NCBI GenBank assembly: GCA_946534745.1
Contig: CAMNDA010000175.1
Location: 1-7,678, forward strand
Reading direction: 5' to 3'
Length of the DNA stretch: 7,678 bases
Origin: an uncultured Verrucomicrobiota bacterium
GTDB taxonomy: Bacteria > Verrucomicrobiota > Kiritimatiellia > RFP12 > UBA3636
Part shown: positions 1-5,146 of the stretch, one piece after another
Numbering within the stretch: the stretch's first letter is position 1
Layout of the letters: every line of letters begins with the position of its first letter
Program-made: the position numbers and the translations under genes
Notes under the pieces: generated by a model
What the model was told of the DNA's origin: nothing
Seen by the model: the letters and a program-made list of their open reading frames with translations, nothing else
Databases searched by the model: none

Positions 1-12
1 GGTGGGGCGGGG

Positions 13-20
13 GAGGGGAG
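13..20 (+). promoter_or_regulatory. Shine-Dalgarno site of rlmN
   Basis: The purine run AGGGGAG ends 4 nt before the GTG at 25 and supports that start. It is the only convincing Shine-Dalgarno site among the gene starts visible in this window; the other genes have pyrimidine-rich or GC-rich sequence immediately before their start codons. Confidence 0.6.
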
Positions 21-24
21 CGAC

Positions 25-1074
25 GTGAAGCCGCCGATCCACGGTCTCGGTCCGGAGGAGCTCGCCGAAGCGGTCCGCGAGGCGGGCGGCGAGCGGTTCC
101 GCGCGCGCCAGCTCGCCGAATGGCTCTGGACGCGCTTCGCCGCGCGCTGGGACGAGATGGCGAACCTCCCGCGCACGCTGCGCGCCGCGCTCGCGGAGCG
201 CTGGCTCGACCTCGACGGCGCGCTCGCGACGGAGGAGGTCGCCGGCGAGGAGGGGACCGGCACGCGCAAGATCCTCTCGCGCCTCGCGGACGGCGAGCTC
301 GTCGAGACGGTACTCATCCCCGCGGCGAAGGACCGCACGACGGTCTGCGTCTCGAGCCAGGTCGGGTGCGGCTGCGGATGCGCCTTCTGCGCGAGCGGCC
401 TCAACGGCTGCACGCGCAGCCTCTCCGCCGGCGAGATCGCCGCGCAGGCGGCGCGCGCGGCGCGCCTGCTGGGGCGGCGGCCGGACAATGTCGTCTTCAT
501 GGGCATCGGCGAGCCCTTCCTCAACTACGACGCCGCGCTCGCGGCCGCACGCCGCATGAACGACCCGGCGCCGGACGGCCTCGGCATCGGCGCGCGGCGG
601 ATCACGATCTCCACCTGCGGCGTCGTGCCGGGCATCGAGCGCTTCGCGGGCGAGGGGCGGCAGTTCGAGCTCAGCGTCTCCCTGCACGCGCCGACGGACG
701 AACAGCGCGCGGCGCTGATGCCGGTCGACAGGAAGTGGCCGATCGGCGTCCTGATCCCCGCGTGCCGCGCCTATACGGAGAGGACGGGGCGTATCGTGAC
801 GTTCGAGTACACGCTCGTGGCGGGGTTCAACGACCGCCCCGATGACGCCCGCGCGCTGCTCGCGCTGCTCCGTCCGTTCCCGTCGCGCGTGAACCTCATT
901 CCGCTCAACCCGGTGAAGGAGTTTTCGGGACGGACTCCCTCGGCCGCGGCGTGCGAGGCCTTCCGCGCCGCGCTGGAGCGCGGCGGCCTCAACGCGACCC
1001 TCCGCCGCAGCAAGGGCCGCGGCGTGAACGCCAGCTGCGGCCAGCTGCGCCGCGCCCGCATCGGCGCGCGGTAG
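25..1074 (+). CDS. rlmN: Dual-specificity 23S rRNA A2503 / tRNA A37 C2-methyltransferase RlmN
   Basis: RlmN is a cytoplasmic radical-SAM enzyme that methylates C2 of A2503 in 23S rRNA and A37 of some tRNAs. The 349-residue length is normal for the family. An N-terminal helical RNA-binding part (about residues 1-85) precedes the radical-SAM barrel. The CX3CX2C cluster motif is C115, C119 and C122. C108 lies seven residues before C115, as does C118 in E. coli RlmN. The SAM-binding GIGEP motif is at 160-164 and NLIPLNP at 290-296. C338 in NASCGQL matches the E. coli C355 that carries the methyl intermediate. All catalytic residues are therefore present. The start is GTG with a good Shine-Dalgarno site. 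The gene converges with kdsD, and no partner gene is visible upstream because the window begins there. The homologous resistance enzyme Cfr is a less likely alternative given the chromosomal-looking context; I am confident of RlmN/Cfr family membership. Confidence 0.95.
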   Translation: MKPPIHGLGPEELAEAVREAGGERFRARQLAEWLWTRFAARWDEMANLPRTLRAALAERWLDLDGALATEEVAGEEGTGTRKILSRLADGELVETVLIPAAKDRTTVCVSSQVGCGCGCAFCASGLNGCTRSLSAGEIAAQAARAARLLGRRPDNVVFMGIGEPFLNYDAALAAARRMNDPAPDGLGIGARRITISTCGVVPGIERFAGEGRQFELSVSLHAPTDEQRAALMPVDRKWPIGVLIPACRAYTERTGRIVTFEYTLVAGFNDRPDDARALLALLRPFPSRVNLIPLNPVKEFSGRTPSAAACEAFRAALERGGLNATLRRSKGRGVNASCGQLRRARIGAR

Positions 1075-1083
1075 CGTCCGGCG

Positions 1084-1111
1084 GCGTGGCGGGGTGCGCA
1101 CCCCGCCACGC
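1084..1111. terminator. Perfect 28-bp palindrome between convergent rlmN and kdsD; probable bidirectional terminator
   Basis: The arms at 1084-1097 (GCGTGGCGGGGTGC) and 1098-1111 are exact reverse complements with no spacer. The palindrome starts 9 nt after the rlmN stop and ends 5 nt before the kdsD stop. A transcript in either direction would fold into a very stable GC hairpin with a small terminal loop. Neither side has a T-run, so this is not a textbook intrinsic terminator. It may act as a U-less terminator, a Rho-associated 3' end or an RNA-protecting hairpin. Confidence 0.55.
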
Positions 1112-1116
1112 GAGGA

Positions 1117-2091
1117 TCACATCACCTTGAACTTCGGCAGGTCCTGGATGTCGATGGCGCCGGCGAGGCGGCCGCCCCCGTCCACGACCGGGAGGTCGTC
1201 GATCGCACGGCGCTCGAGCAGGTGCAGCACGTCGACCGCGAGCGCGTCGGGGCCGATCGAGACCGGGTCGCGCGTCATGAAGCGCGAGACGGGCTCCGCG
1301 AGGACCGAGGCGTCGCCGTTCGCGACGGCGCGGCGGAAGTCGCCGTCCGTGAAGATGCCGGCGAGGCGGCCGTCCGGCCCGACCGCGAAGGCGGCGCCGC
1401 CGTGGGCGTGGGTCATCGCGACGATCGCCTCGGAGACGGGCGCCTCCGGCGCGATGGCGGCGAGGCGGTCGCCCGTGCGCATGATGTCGCGGACGCGGAC
1501 GAGCAGCGTCCGCCCGATCGCCCCGCCAGGGTGGAGCTTGGCGAAGTCGTCGCGCCCGAAGCCGGACGCGCGCAGCAGCGCCATCGCGATCGCGTCGCCG
1601 AGGGCGAGCGTCGCGGTCGTGCTCGCCGTCGGCGCCACGCCGAACGGGCAGGCCTCGCGCGGGACGGCGCAGGGCAGGACAAGCTGGGAGAGGCGCGCGA
1701 GGGTGCTCTCCGGGTTGCCGGTGATCGCGAGGATCGGGACGCCGAGGCGGCGCACCGCGGGGACGAGGTTCTTCATCTCCTCGGATTCGCCCGAGTAGCT
1801 GAGGGCGACGAGGACGTCCGCCGGCGCGAGGATGCCGAGGTCTCCGTGGATGGCCTGCATCGGGTTGAGCAGGACCGAGGTCGAGCCGGTCGAGGCGAGG
1901 GTGGCGGAGATCTTCTCGGCGACGTGGAGGTTCTTGCCGACGCCGGTGAGGACAATCTTGCCGCCGCGCGCGAGCGCGCCGCGGAGCATCTCCACGGCCT
2001 CCTCGAAGCGCGCGTCGAGCGCGTCGCGGACGGCCTGCATCCCCTCGATCTCGACGTCGAAGACCTCCTTGGCGGTTTCCAGTGCGTTCAT
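1117..2091 (-). CDS. kdsD: Arabinose-5-phosphate isomerase, KdsD/KpsF family (SIS + 2 CBS)
   Basis: The enzyme interconverts D-ribulose 5-phosphate and D-arabinose 5-phosphate, the entry step to Kdo and hence to LPS inner core. At 324 residues it is close to E. coli KdsD (328). The SIS domain covers about residues 35-175, with a GVGK motif (K53), ATLASTG at 64-69, HGDLG at 82-86 and SYSGES at 98-103. The family signature REACPFGVAPTASTTATL runs from 145 to 162, and FAKLHPGG ends at G190. By motif alignment K53, E146 and H187 correspond to E. coli K59, E152 and H193. Two CBS domains follow (about 203-260 and 270-322). The loop after K53 reads NLH where E. coli has SGH, a small deviation. The ATG at 2091 has no Shine-Dalgarno site but lies 7 nt after a -10-like element, suggesting leaderless expression. 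Paralogues KpsF and GutQ share this architecture; no capsule or glucitol genes are visible to favour them. Confidence 0.92.
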   Translation of the reverse strand: MNALETAKEVFDVEIEGMQAVRDALDARFEEAVEMLRGALARGGKIVLTGVGKNLHVAEKISATLASTGSTSVLLNPMQAIHGDLGILAPADVLVALSYSGESEEMKNLVPAVRRLGVPILAITGNPESTLARLSQLVLPCAVPREACPFGVAPTASTTATLALGDAIAMALLRASGFGRDDFAKLHPGGAIGRTLLVRVRDIMRTGDRLAAIAPEAPVSEAIVAMTHAHGGAAFAVGPDGRLAGIFTDGDFRRAVANGDASVLAEPVSRFMTRDPVSIGPDALAVDVLHLLERRAIDDLPVVDGGGRLAGAIDIQDLPKFKVM

Positions 2092-2098
2092 GCGGCGG

Positions 2099-2128
2099 AG
2101 TCTACCACACCCGTCCGACGCGCCGCAA
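2099..2128 (-). promoter_or_regulatory. Predicted kdsD promoter, leaderless
   Basis: On the minus strand TTGCGG (2128-2123) is separated by 18 bp from TAGACT (2104-2099), which is preceded by an extended -10 TGG. The last -10 base is followed by exactly 7 nt and then the kdsD ATG at 2091. Transcription would therefore begin at or next to the start codon. The same TGGTAGACT-N7-ATG arrangement precedes the gene at 7054. An 8-bp inverted repeat, GACGCGCC (2117-2124) and GGCGCGTC (2142-2149), overlaps the -35 and could be an operator. Confidence 0.55.
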
Positions 2129-2197
2129 CCGCGCTTTTTGGGGCGCGTCCCATTCGTATTCTGCGCTCCTCCACGGCAACGTCATCGCCCCTCTCCT

Positions 2198-2311
2198 CGT
2201 TCCGGACGTCAATTCCACCGTGCGTGATTTTGATGTGTTCCGCATCTTCCGAAGCGGGGAAAATGTGAAAATCACGCACGGTGAAATCGAATGGAGGACC
2301 CGTCCGGAACG
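2198..2311. repeat. Large nested inverted repeat (stem-loop)
   Basis: The inner arms are exact over 16 bp: CACCGTGCGTGATTTT at 2216-2231 against 2268-2283. They extend to 20 bp with one mismatch (2212-2231 against 2268-2287). An outer pair is exact over 11 bp: CGTTCCGGACG at 2198-2208 against 2301-2311. The outer and inner arms are separated by 3 nt on the left and 13 nt on the right, so the structure is asymmetric. The 36-nt loop contains the small palindrome CTTCCGAAG. The element lies between two divergent promoters and is not in any gene's predicted transcript. It could be a miniature mobile element, a cruciform or regulator site, or a structured RNA gene whose promoter I cannot identify. 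Confidence 0.7.
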
Positions 2312-2390
2312 GCAAGCGTTCCGAGCGCCGGATGCCGGCGCGGGCGAGGGGGGAAGCCGGATCGCCGGGCGGGAGGGGAAGTTGTCAATT

Positions 2391-2410
2391 GTGGGAAAGT
2401 GTGGGAAATG
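2391..2410 (+). repeat. 10-bp tandem repeat upstream of the esterase promoter
   Basis: GTGGGAAAGT is followed directly by GTGGGAAATG, giving one helical turn of spacing, 22 bp upstream of the -35. The A-rich patch that follows (GAAATGCAAAAATG, 2405-2418) stands out in this GC-rich DNA. The arrangement is compatible with an activator site or UP-like element. It is also short enough to be chance duplication. Confidence 0.35.
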
Positions 2411-2431
2411 CAAAAATGGGCCTTGCGCTCC

Positions 2432-2460
2432 TTGACACGACCTTCCCCCTTCTGTATCCT
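2432..2460 (+). promoter_or_regulatory. Near-consensus sigma70-type promoter of the esterase gene
   Basis: TTGACA (2432-2437, perfect -35) is separated by 17 bp from TATCCT (2455-2460, four of six -10 matches). The predicted transcript starts near 2467 and has a leader of about 75 nt before the ATG at 2541. This differs from the leaderless arrangement of the kdsD and 7054 promoters. It probably also drives the coupled gene at 3530, and possibly more downstream genes since no clear rightward terminator is seen until at least 4552. Confidence 0.75.
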
Positions 2461-2540
2461 CGCCCCCGTCGCAACCCGCCACGTCGCCGCGCCGCCGCCC
2501 GCCGCGGAACGATATCCGAACCTCCAACCCCAACACGCCC

Positions 2541-3533
2541 ATGAACGCACGCTCCATCCGTCCTTGCCGCGAAGCGGCCCGTCATTGCGGCGCGCAGCGC
2601 CGCACGTCATTCGCGGCGCAGAGCGCCGCGCCGTCCTTGCGCCGCGCAGCGGCGCTCGTCATTGCTGCAGCGGCTCTCGCGTCCGCTCGCGCGCGAGCCG
2701 AGGACCCCGCCACGAACGCACCCGCGCCGCGCGTCGTCGCCTGCGTGGGCGACAGCATCACGTGGGGCGGCGGCGGGAAGAACGCCTATCCGTCCCTCCT
2801 CCAGGCCGAGCTCGGCGAGGGCTGGGAGGTCCGCAACTTCGGCGTCAACTCCCGAACCGCGCGGCGCGAGGGCAAGGAGTTCGACCTCCGGCCCGGCGAC
2901 CTCGACTACCGCAAGACGCTCAGCTACACGAAGTCGCTCTCGTGCAAGCCCGACGCCGTCATCCTGATGATCGGCACCAACGACTCCAAGCCGCCGAACT
3001 GGGAGGAGACCGGCGACGCCTTCCGCGAGGGCTACGCCGCGCTCGTCGAGGACTACCTTGCGCTCGATCCCCGGCCGGTCGTCGTCATCGGAATCTCCCC
3101 CACCGTGAAGGGCGGCGGGTTCACCTACGGCGTCACCGAGAAGATCGTCGGCGGGGGCGTCGTCCCGGTCCAGCGCAAGATCGCCGAGGAGAAGGGCCTC
3201 CCGACCGTCGACTGCCGCGCCGTCCTCGACCCGCACATGGCCACCGCGTATTCCGGCGACGGCCTCCACCCCAACGCCGAGGGCAACGCCCTCCTCGCCG
3301 CCGCCTTCGCCGCGCGGCTGCGCGAGCTGTTCTCCCACGCGGAGGGCGCAGAGTTGGAATCTCACGCAGAGAGCGCAGAGGACGCAGAGTTGGAATCTCA
3401 CGCAGAGAGCGCAGAGAACGCAGAGCCTCGTCCCGGCGAAGCCGGCCCCCTCCCTGAGGGGGCTGCCGAGCGAAGCGAGGCTGGGGGAGTCTCGCCCGCG
3501 GCGCCCGCGGAGGGCGCGGAACGAGCGAAATGA
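2541..3533 (+). CDS. Secreted SGNH/GDSL-family esterase with repeat-derived termini
   Basis: This is a 330-residue secreted hydrolase of the SGNH/GDSL class, probably a carbohydrate O-acetylesterase acting outside the cytoplasm. An arginine-rich n-region, the hydrophobic stretch AAALVIAAAALASA (about 36-49) and an AxA site near A53 form a Sec signal peptide. The catalytic blocks are in order: GDSIT (70-74, nucleophile S72), NFGVNSRT (99-106, oxyanion G101), GTND (145-148, N147) and SGDGLHPN (238-245, D240 and H243). The hydrolase domain ends near F264. The remaining 66 residues are low-complexity: a 12-residue repeat (ELESHAESAEDA-type) followed by a proline/glutamate-rich stretch, both encoded by DNA repeats. 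The first 40 codons are likewise built from tandem hairpins. The ATG lacks a Shine-Dalgarno site, but the good promoter upstream and the intact signal peptide support it. The TGA overlaps the next ATG. Family assignment is firm; the substrate is unknown. Confidence 0.9.
   Translation: MNARSIRPCREAARHCGAQRRTSFAAQSAAPSLRRAAALVIAAAALASARARAEDPATNAPAPRVVACVGDSITWGGGGKNAYPSLLQAELGEGWEVRNFGVNSRTARREGKEFDLRPGDLDYRKTLSYTKSLSCKPDAVILMIGTNDSKPPNWEETGDAFREGYAALVEDYLALDPRPVVVIGISPTVKGGGFTYGVTEKIVGGGVVPVQRKIAEEKGLPTVDCRAVLDPHMATAYSGDGLHPNAEGNALLAAAFAARLRELFSHAEGAELESHAESAEDAELESHAESAENAEPRPGEAGPLPEGAAERSEAGGVSPAAPAEGAERAK
2559..2671 (+). repeat. Array of five tandem CGTCNTT-hairpin units inside the esterase signal-peptide coding region
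   Basis: CGTCCTT or CGTCATT recurs at 2559, 2580, 2605, 2632 and 2657, spaced 21, 25, 27 and 25 bp. Each unit carries a palindrome: GCCGC-GAA-GCGGC (2566-2578), GCGGCGC-GCA-GCGCCGC (2587-2603), CGCGGCGC-AGA-GCGCCGCG (2612-2630), GCGCCGC-GCA-GCGGCGC (2639-2655) and GCTGCAGC (2664-2671). The stems differ in sequence but keep their pairing, which suggests selection or templating for the fold. The array lies wholly within the open frame and encodes the n-region and part of the h-region of the signal peptide. Confidence 0.8.
3351..3422 (+). repeat. 36-bp tandem repeat, two copies, in the 3' end of the esterase gene
   Basis: The unit begins GAGTTGGAATCTCACGCAGA at 3351 and again at 3387. The two 36-bp copies differ in one base in the region compared (GAC against AAC). 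A partial unit (CACGCGGAGGGCGCA) precedes at 3336. The period is a multiple of three, so each copy adds 12 residues in frame. CACGCAGAGAGCGCAGAG-type text is, to my knowledge, common as a dispersed repeat in some Planctomycetota, Verrucomicrobiota and related genomes. I could not check copy number elsewhere. Confidence 0.8.
3433..3491 (+). repeat. REP-like multi-hairpin element in the 3' end of the esterase gene
   Basis: Three hairpins follow each other: CCGGC-GAA-GCCGG (3433-3445), CCCCCTC-CCT-GAGGGGG (3446-3462, a perfect 7-bp stem), and an imperfect one around GCCGAGCGAAGCGAGGC (3465-3481). The tail CTGGGGGAGTC follows. It encodes PLPEGAAERSEAGGVSP. The text resembles interspersed CTCCC...GAGCGAAGCGAG...GGGAG elements that I recall from gut bacterial genomes; that recollection is not verified here. 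Confidence 0.6.
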
Positions 3534-4552
3534 AACTCTACCGCCACTGGGTCGCCGAGACCCGCGAAATCGCCGGAACGACGTTCCACCTGCGCGACGG
3601 CTCCAACGTCTCCCTCGAGGACGCCGCCGCCAAGCTCGAGCGCCGCGCCGCCATCCTGCGCGCCTCCGAAGGCCGCAATCTCTCCGAGAAGGAATCCGCC
3701 GCCGTCCGCGAGGCGCTGCTCGACCTCGGCGGCCGCACGTCCGACGGTGAATACGAGGCCGCCATCTGCGAGGAGATCCTCGACGAGCCCGACGCCCGCA
3801 ACGCCGTCACGCGCAACCGCTACGGCGCCGAGGTGCTCAACAGCGAGGACACCTGCTTCCTCGACGTGGACGAGGTCCACCGTCGCGAATCCGCGATCGA
3901 ATGGATTCGCCGATGGACCGTGCCGGGGGCAGTGTTCGCGGCGGTGACGGTTGCCTTCGTTCTTCGAGTCCGCTCTATGGTTGAAAACGATCCGCAGGCA
4001 CGCTTCCTGTATCTTGCGGCTCCCTTGATTGGATGGTTGTGCGCGTGGACGTTGTTTCTGATGGCGCATTTCCGCCGACCAACCGCCACGAACGACGTCG
4101 AGGCGACGCTGCTCGCGAAGGTCCGTGCCCTCGCGGAGAAGCCCGCGTGGCGGGGTCTCGCGGCGCGCGTGTACAAAACCGCCGCCGGCTTCCGCATCCT
4201 CGCGCAGGCGGACGGCCTCGCGCCGGGCAATGCGCGCTTCCGGGCGCTCGCGTGGGCGCTGGACGCCGACCGCCTCTACGTGAACCTCTGCGGGAAGCAG
4301 GGCTGCTGGCGCGCGCGGCTCACGCCCAAGCCCCGGCGCGCCGGCGTGAAGCGACCGCCGCGAGAGACGCGCTTCCCGCGCGCGCCGGAGGCGGAGGCGC
4401 CGTTCGCGGCGTGGCTCGCCGGCTACGACGCGGCATCCGCGGGCTTCGCCGTCTGCAGGTCGGTCGCCACGGTCGGACGCTTCGTCGAGACCCCCGCCGT
4501 CCGCCTCCACGACGACCGCACCCGCTGCGCCTCCTCCCTCCCTCTCGCCTGA
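3530..4552 (+). CDS. Conserved membrane protein of unknown function, two transmembrane helices
   Basis: The protein has 340 residues. The N-terminal part (1-115) is soluble and charged, with LYRHW (3-7), GSNVSLEDA (24-32) and TRNRYGAEVLNSED (94-107). Two hydrophobic helices follow (about 129-147 and 158-180). The C-terminal part (about 205-340) contains RVYKTAAGFRILA (213-225), LYVNLCGKQGCWRARLTPKP (249-268) and a terminal HDDRTRCASSLPLA. This C-terminal pattern resembles an uncharacterised bacterial family that I recognise by motif but cannot name, and I assign no reaction. C254 and C259 are closely spaced and could bind metal or form a disulfide; this is inference. The ATG overlaps the esterase stop as ATGA, so translation is probably coupled; GGAGGG at 3509-3514 is too far for a normal Shine-Dalgarno. 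DNA encoding the two helices is only about 53% GC (3951-4070), much lower than the rest of the gene. Confidence 0.85.
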   Translation: MKLYRHWVAETREIAGTTFHLRDGSNVSLEDAAAKLERRAAILRASEGRNLSEKESAAVREALLDLGGRTSDGEYEAAICEEILDEPDARNAVTRNRYGAEVLNSEDTCFLDVDEVHRRESAIEWIRRWTVPGAVFAAVTVAFVLRVRSMVENDPQARFLYLAAPLIGWLCAWTLFLMAHFRRPTATNDVEATLLAKVRALAEKPAWRGLAARVYKTAAGFRILAQADGLAPGNARFRALAWALDADRLYVNLCGKQGCWRARLTPKPRRAGVKRPPRETRFPRAPEAEAPFAAWLAGYDAASAGFAVCRSVATVGRFVETPAVRLHDDRTRCASSLPLA

Positions 4553-4580
4553 TTCGCCATCTTCCCGCCTCCGCCACGCA

Positions 4581-4632
4581 ACTTAACCCTTTGCACTTTA
4601 CCCTTTCAACCCTTCAACCTCCTCAACCTTCA
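4581..4632 (+). repeat. Pyrimidine-rich CTTCAACC-type degenerate repeat immediately before a start codon
   Basis: Variants of CTTCAACC, CTTTCAACC and CTTTACC recur through the stretch, which ends two bases (CA) before the ATG at 4633. In the last 30 bases there is no G at all. The transcript here would be unstructured and C/U/A-rich, with no Shine-Dalgarno. It could be a ribosome or S1-type loading site, or a simple-sequence repeat with no function. Confidence 0.5.
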
Positions 4633-5085
4633 ATGGATCCAATCCTCCTCCGTCTCTTCGTCCCCGTCCTCGCCGGCGTCCTGCTCGGCCTGGTCTTCGC
4701 GTTCCGCGGCTTTTTCCGCGCGCTCCCCGCCGCGCCGGACAGCCCGGGCGTCGTGCGGCTGCTCGCCGGACTCGCCGCCACGTCGCCGGCGACCAAGCTC
4801 TTCTACGCCGCGATCCTCGCGCTCGTCGCGGCGACGCCGGGCGTCGAAGGCGTCCCGCGCTTCGCAAAGGCGGACGTCTTCTTCGTCGCCGGCAACGTGA
4901 TGGGGCTGATGGCCCTCGCGCAGGGGTTCGTCGCCGCCGCGCGCATGCCGAAGATGCTCGCCTTCCGCGGCCCGTCGGGCAAGCCCGGCGCGATTCCCGT
5001 CACGCTGATGATCCAGGGTTTCTTCGAGACGCCCGCCATCTTCGCGATGATCGGCGGAATCATTGCCTTGCAGATGACGAACTGA
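4633..5085 (+). CDS. Four-helix protein resembling ATP synthase subunit c / V-type proteolipid subunit K
   Basis: The protein has 150 residues and four predicted helices (about 5-30, 53-69, 82-104 and 122-148), the size of a double-hairpin V-type proteolipid such as Enterococcus NtpK (156). The last hairpin is the best match. ALAQGFVAAARMP (94-106) resembles the GQGYAAG...ARQP region of subunit c, and MIQGFFETPAIF (126-137) resembles GQAIAESTGIY. The ion-binding carboxylate would be E132, with Q128 four residues before it and T133 after it. Q97 plus an E-S/T pair is the pattern seen in sodium-binding c rings, so sodium coupling is possible. The first hairpin is divergent and lacks a carboxylate. 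No other ATPase subunit gene is adjacent, which is unusual. The ATG at 4633 was chosen because helix 1 begins there; the open frame continues upstream as shadow of the previous gene. It may instead be an unrelated four-helix protein. Confidence 0.55.
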   Translation: MDPILLRLFVPVLAGVLLGLVFAFRGFFRALPAAPDSPGVVRLLAGLAATSPATKLFYAAILALVAATPGVEGVPRFAKADVFFVAGNVMGLMALAQGFVAAARMPKMLAFRGPSGKPGAIPVTLMIQGFFETPAIFAMIGGIIALQMTN

Positions 5086-5146
5086 CCGAGCGTAAAAAAT
5101 CCGCCGCGGATGACTATTGCAGGGTGAACCCCACATCTCCGACCCC

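Larger units (their letters stand above)
2092..2540. other. 449-bp divergent intergenic region between kdsD and the esterase gene
   Basis: I see no convincing gene here. Short open frames on both strands overlap each other and have shadow-like, arginine-rich or mixed composition. From left to right it holds the kdsD promoter, a nested inverted repeat (2198-2311), a GC-rich stretch (about 2300-2380), a 10-bp tandem repeat (2391-2410), an A-rich patch (2406-2417) and the rightward promoter (2432-2460). About 80 nt of untranslated leader then precede the ATG at 2541. The stretch around 2211-2290 is clearly more AT-rich than the flanking genes. Confidence 0.6.

Noticed and set aside
1222..2268. 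A 348-codon plus-strand frame opposite kdsD
   Set aside because: Its sequence is an R/D/E/A-rich shadow of kdsD, and kdsD has all family motifs on the other strand.
2198..2311. A retron-like or other reverse-transcriptase-associated RNA at the nested inverted repeat
   Set aside because: No reverse transcriptase gene is in the window, and the inverted repeat alone is not specific.
3336..3425. A CRISPR array
   Set aside because: The two 36-bp units are directly adjacent without spacers, stay in frame within a protein gene, and no cas gene is present.
3398..4510. A 370-codon minus-strand frame opposite the gene at 3530
   Set aside because: It has shadow composition and no motifs; the plus-strand frame has helices, conserved-looking motifs and coupling to the esterase gene.
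5093..5111. Intrinsic terminator: ATCCGC-C-GCGGAT next to A6 (T6 on the minus strand)
   Set aside because: The stem is only 5 bp once a 3-nt loop is allowed, the T-run serves only the minus strand, and no minus-strand gene ends here.
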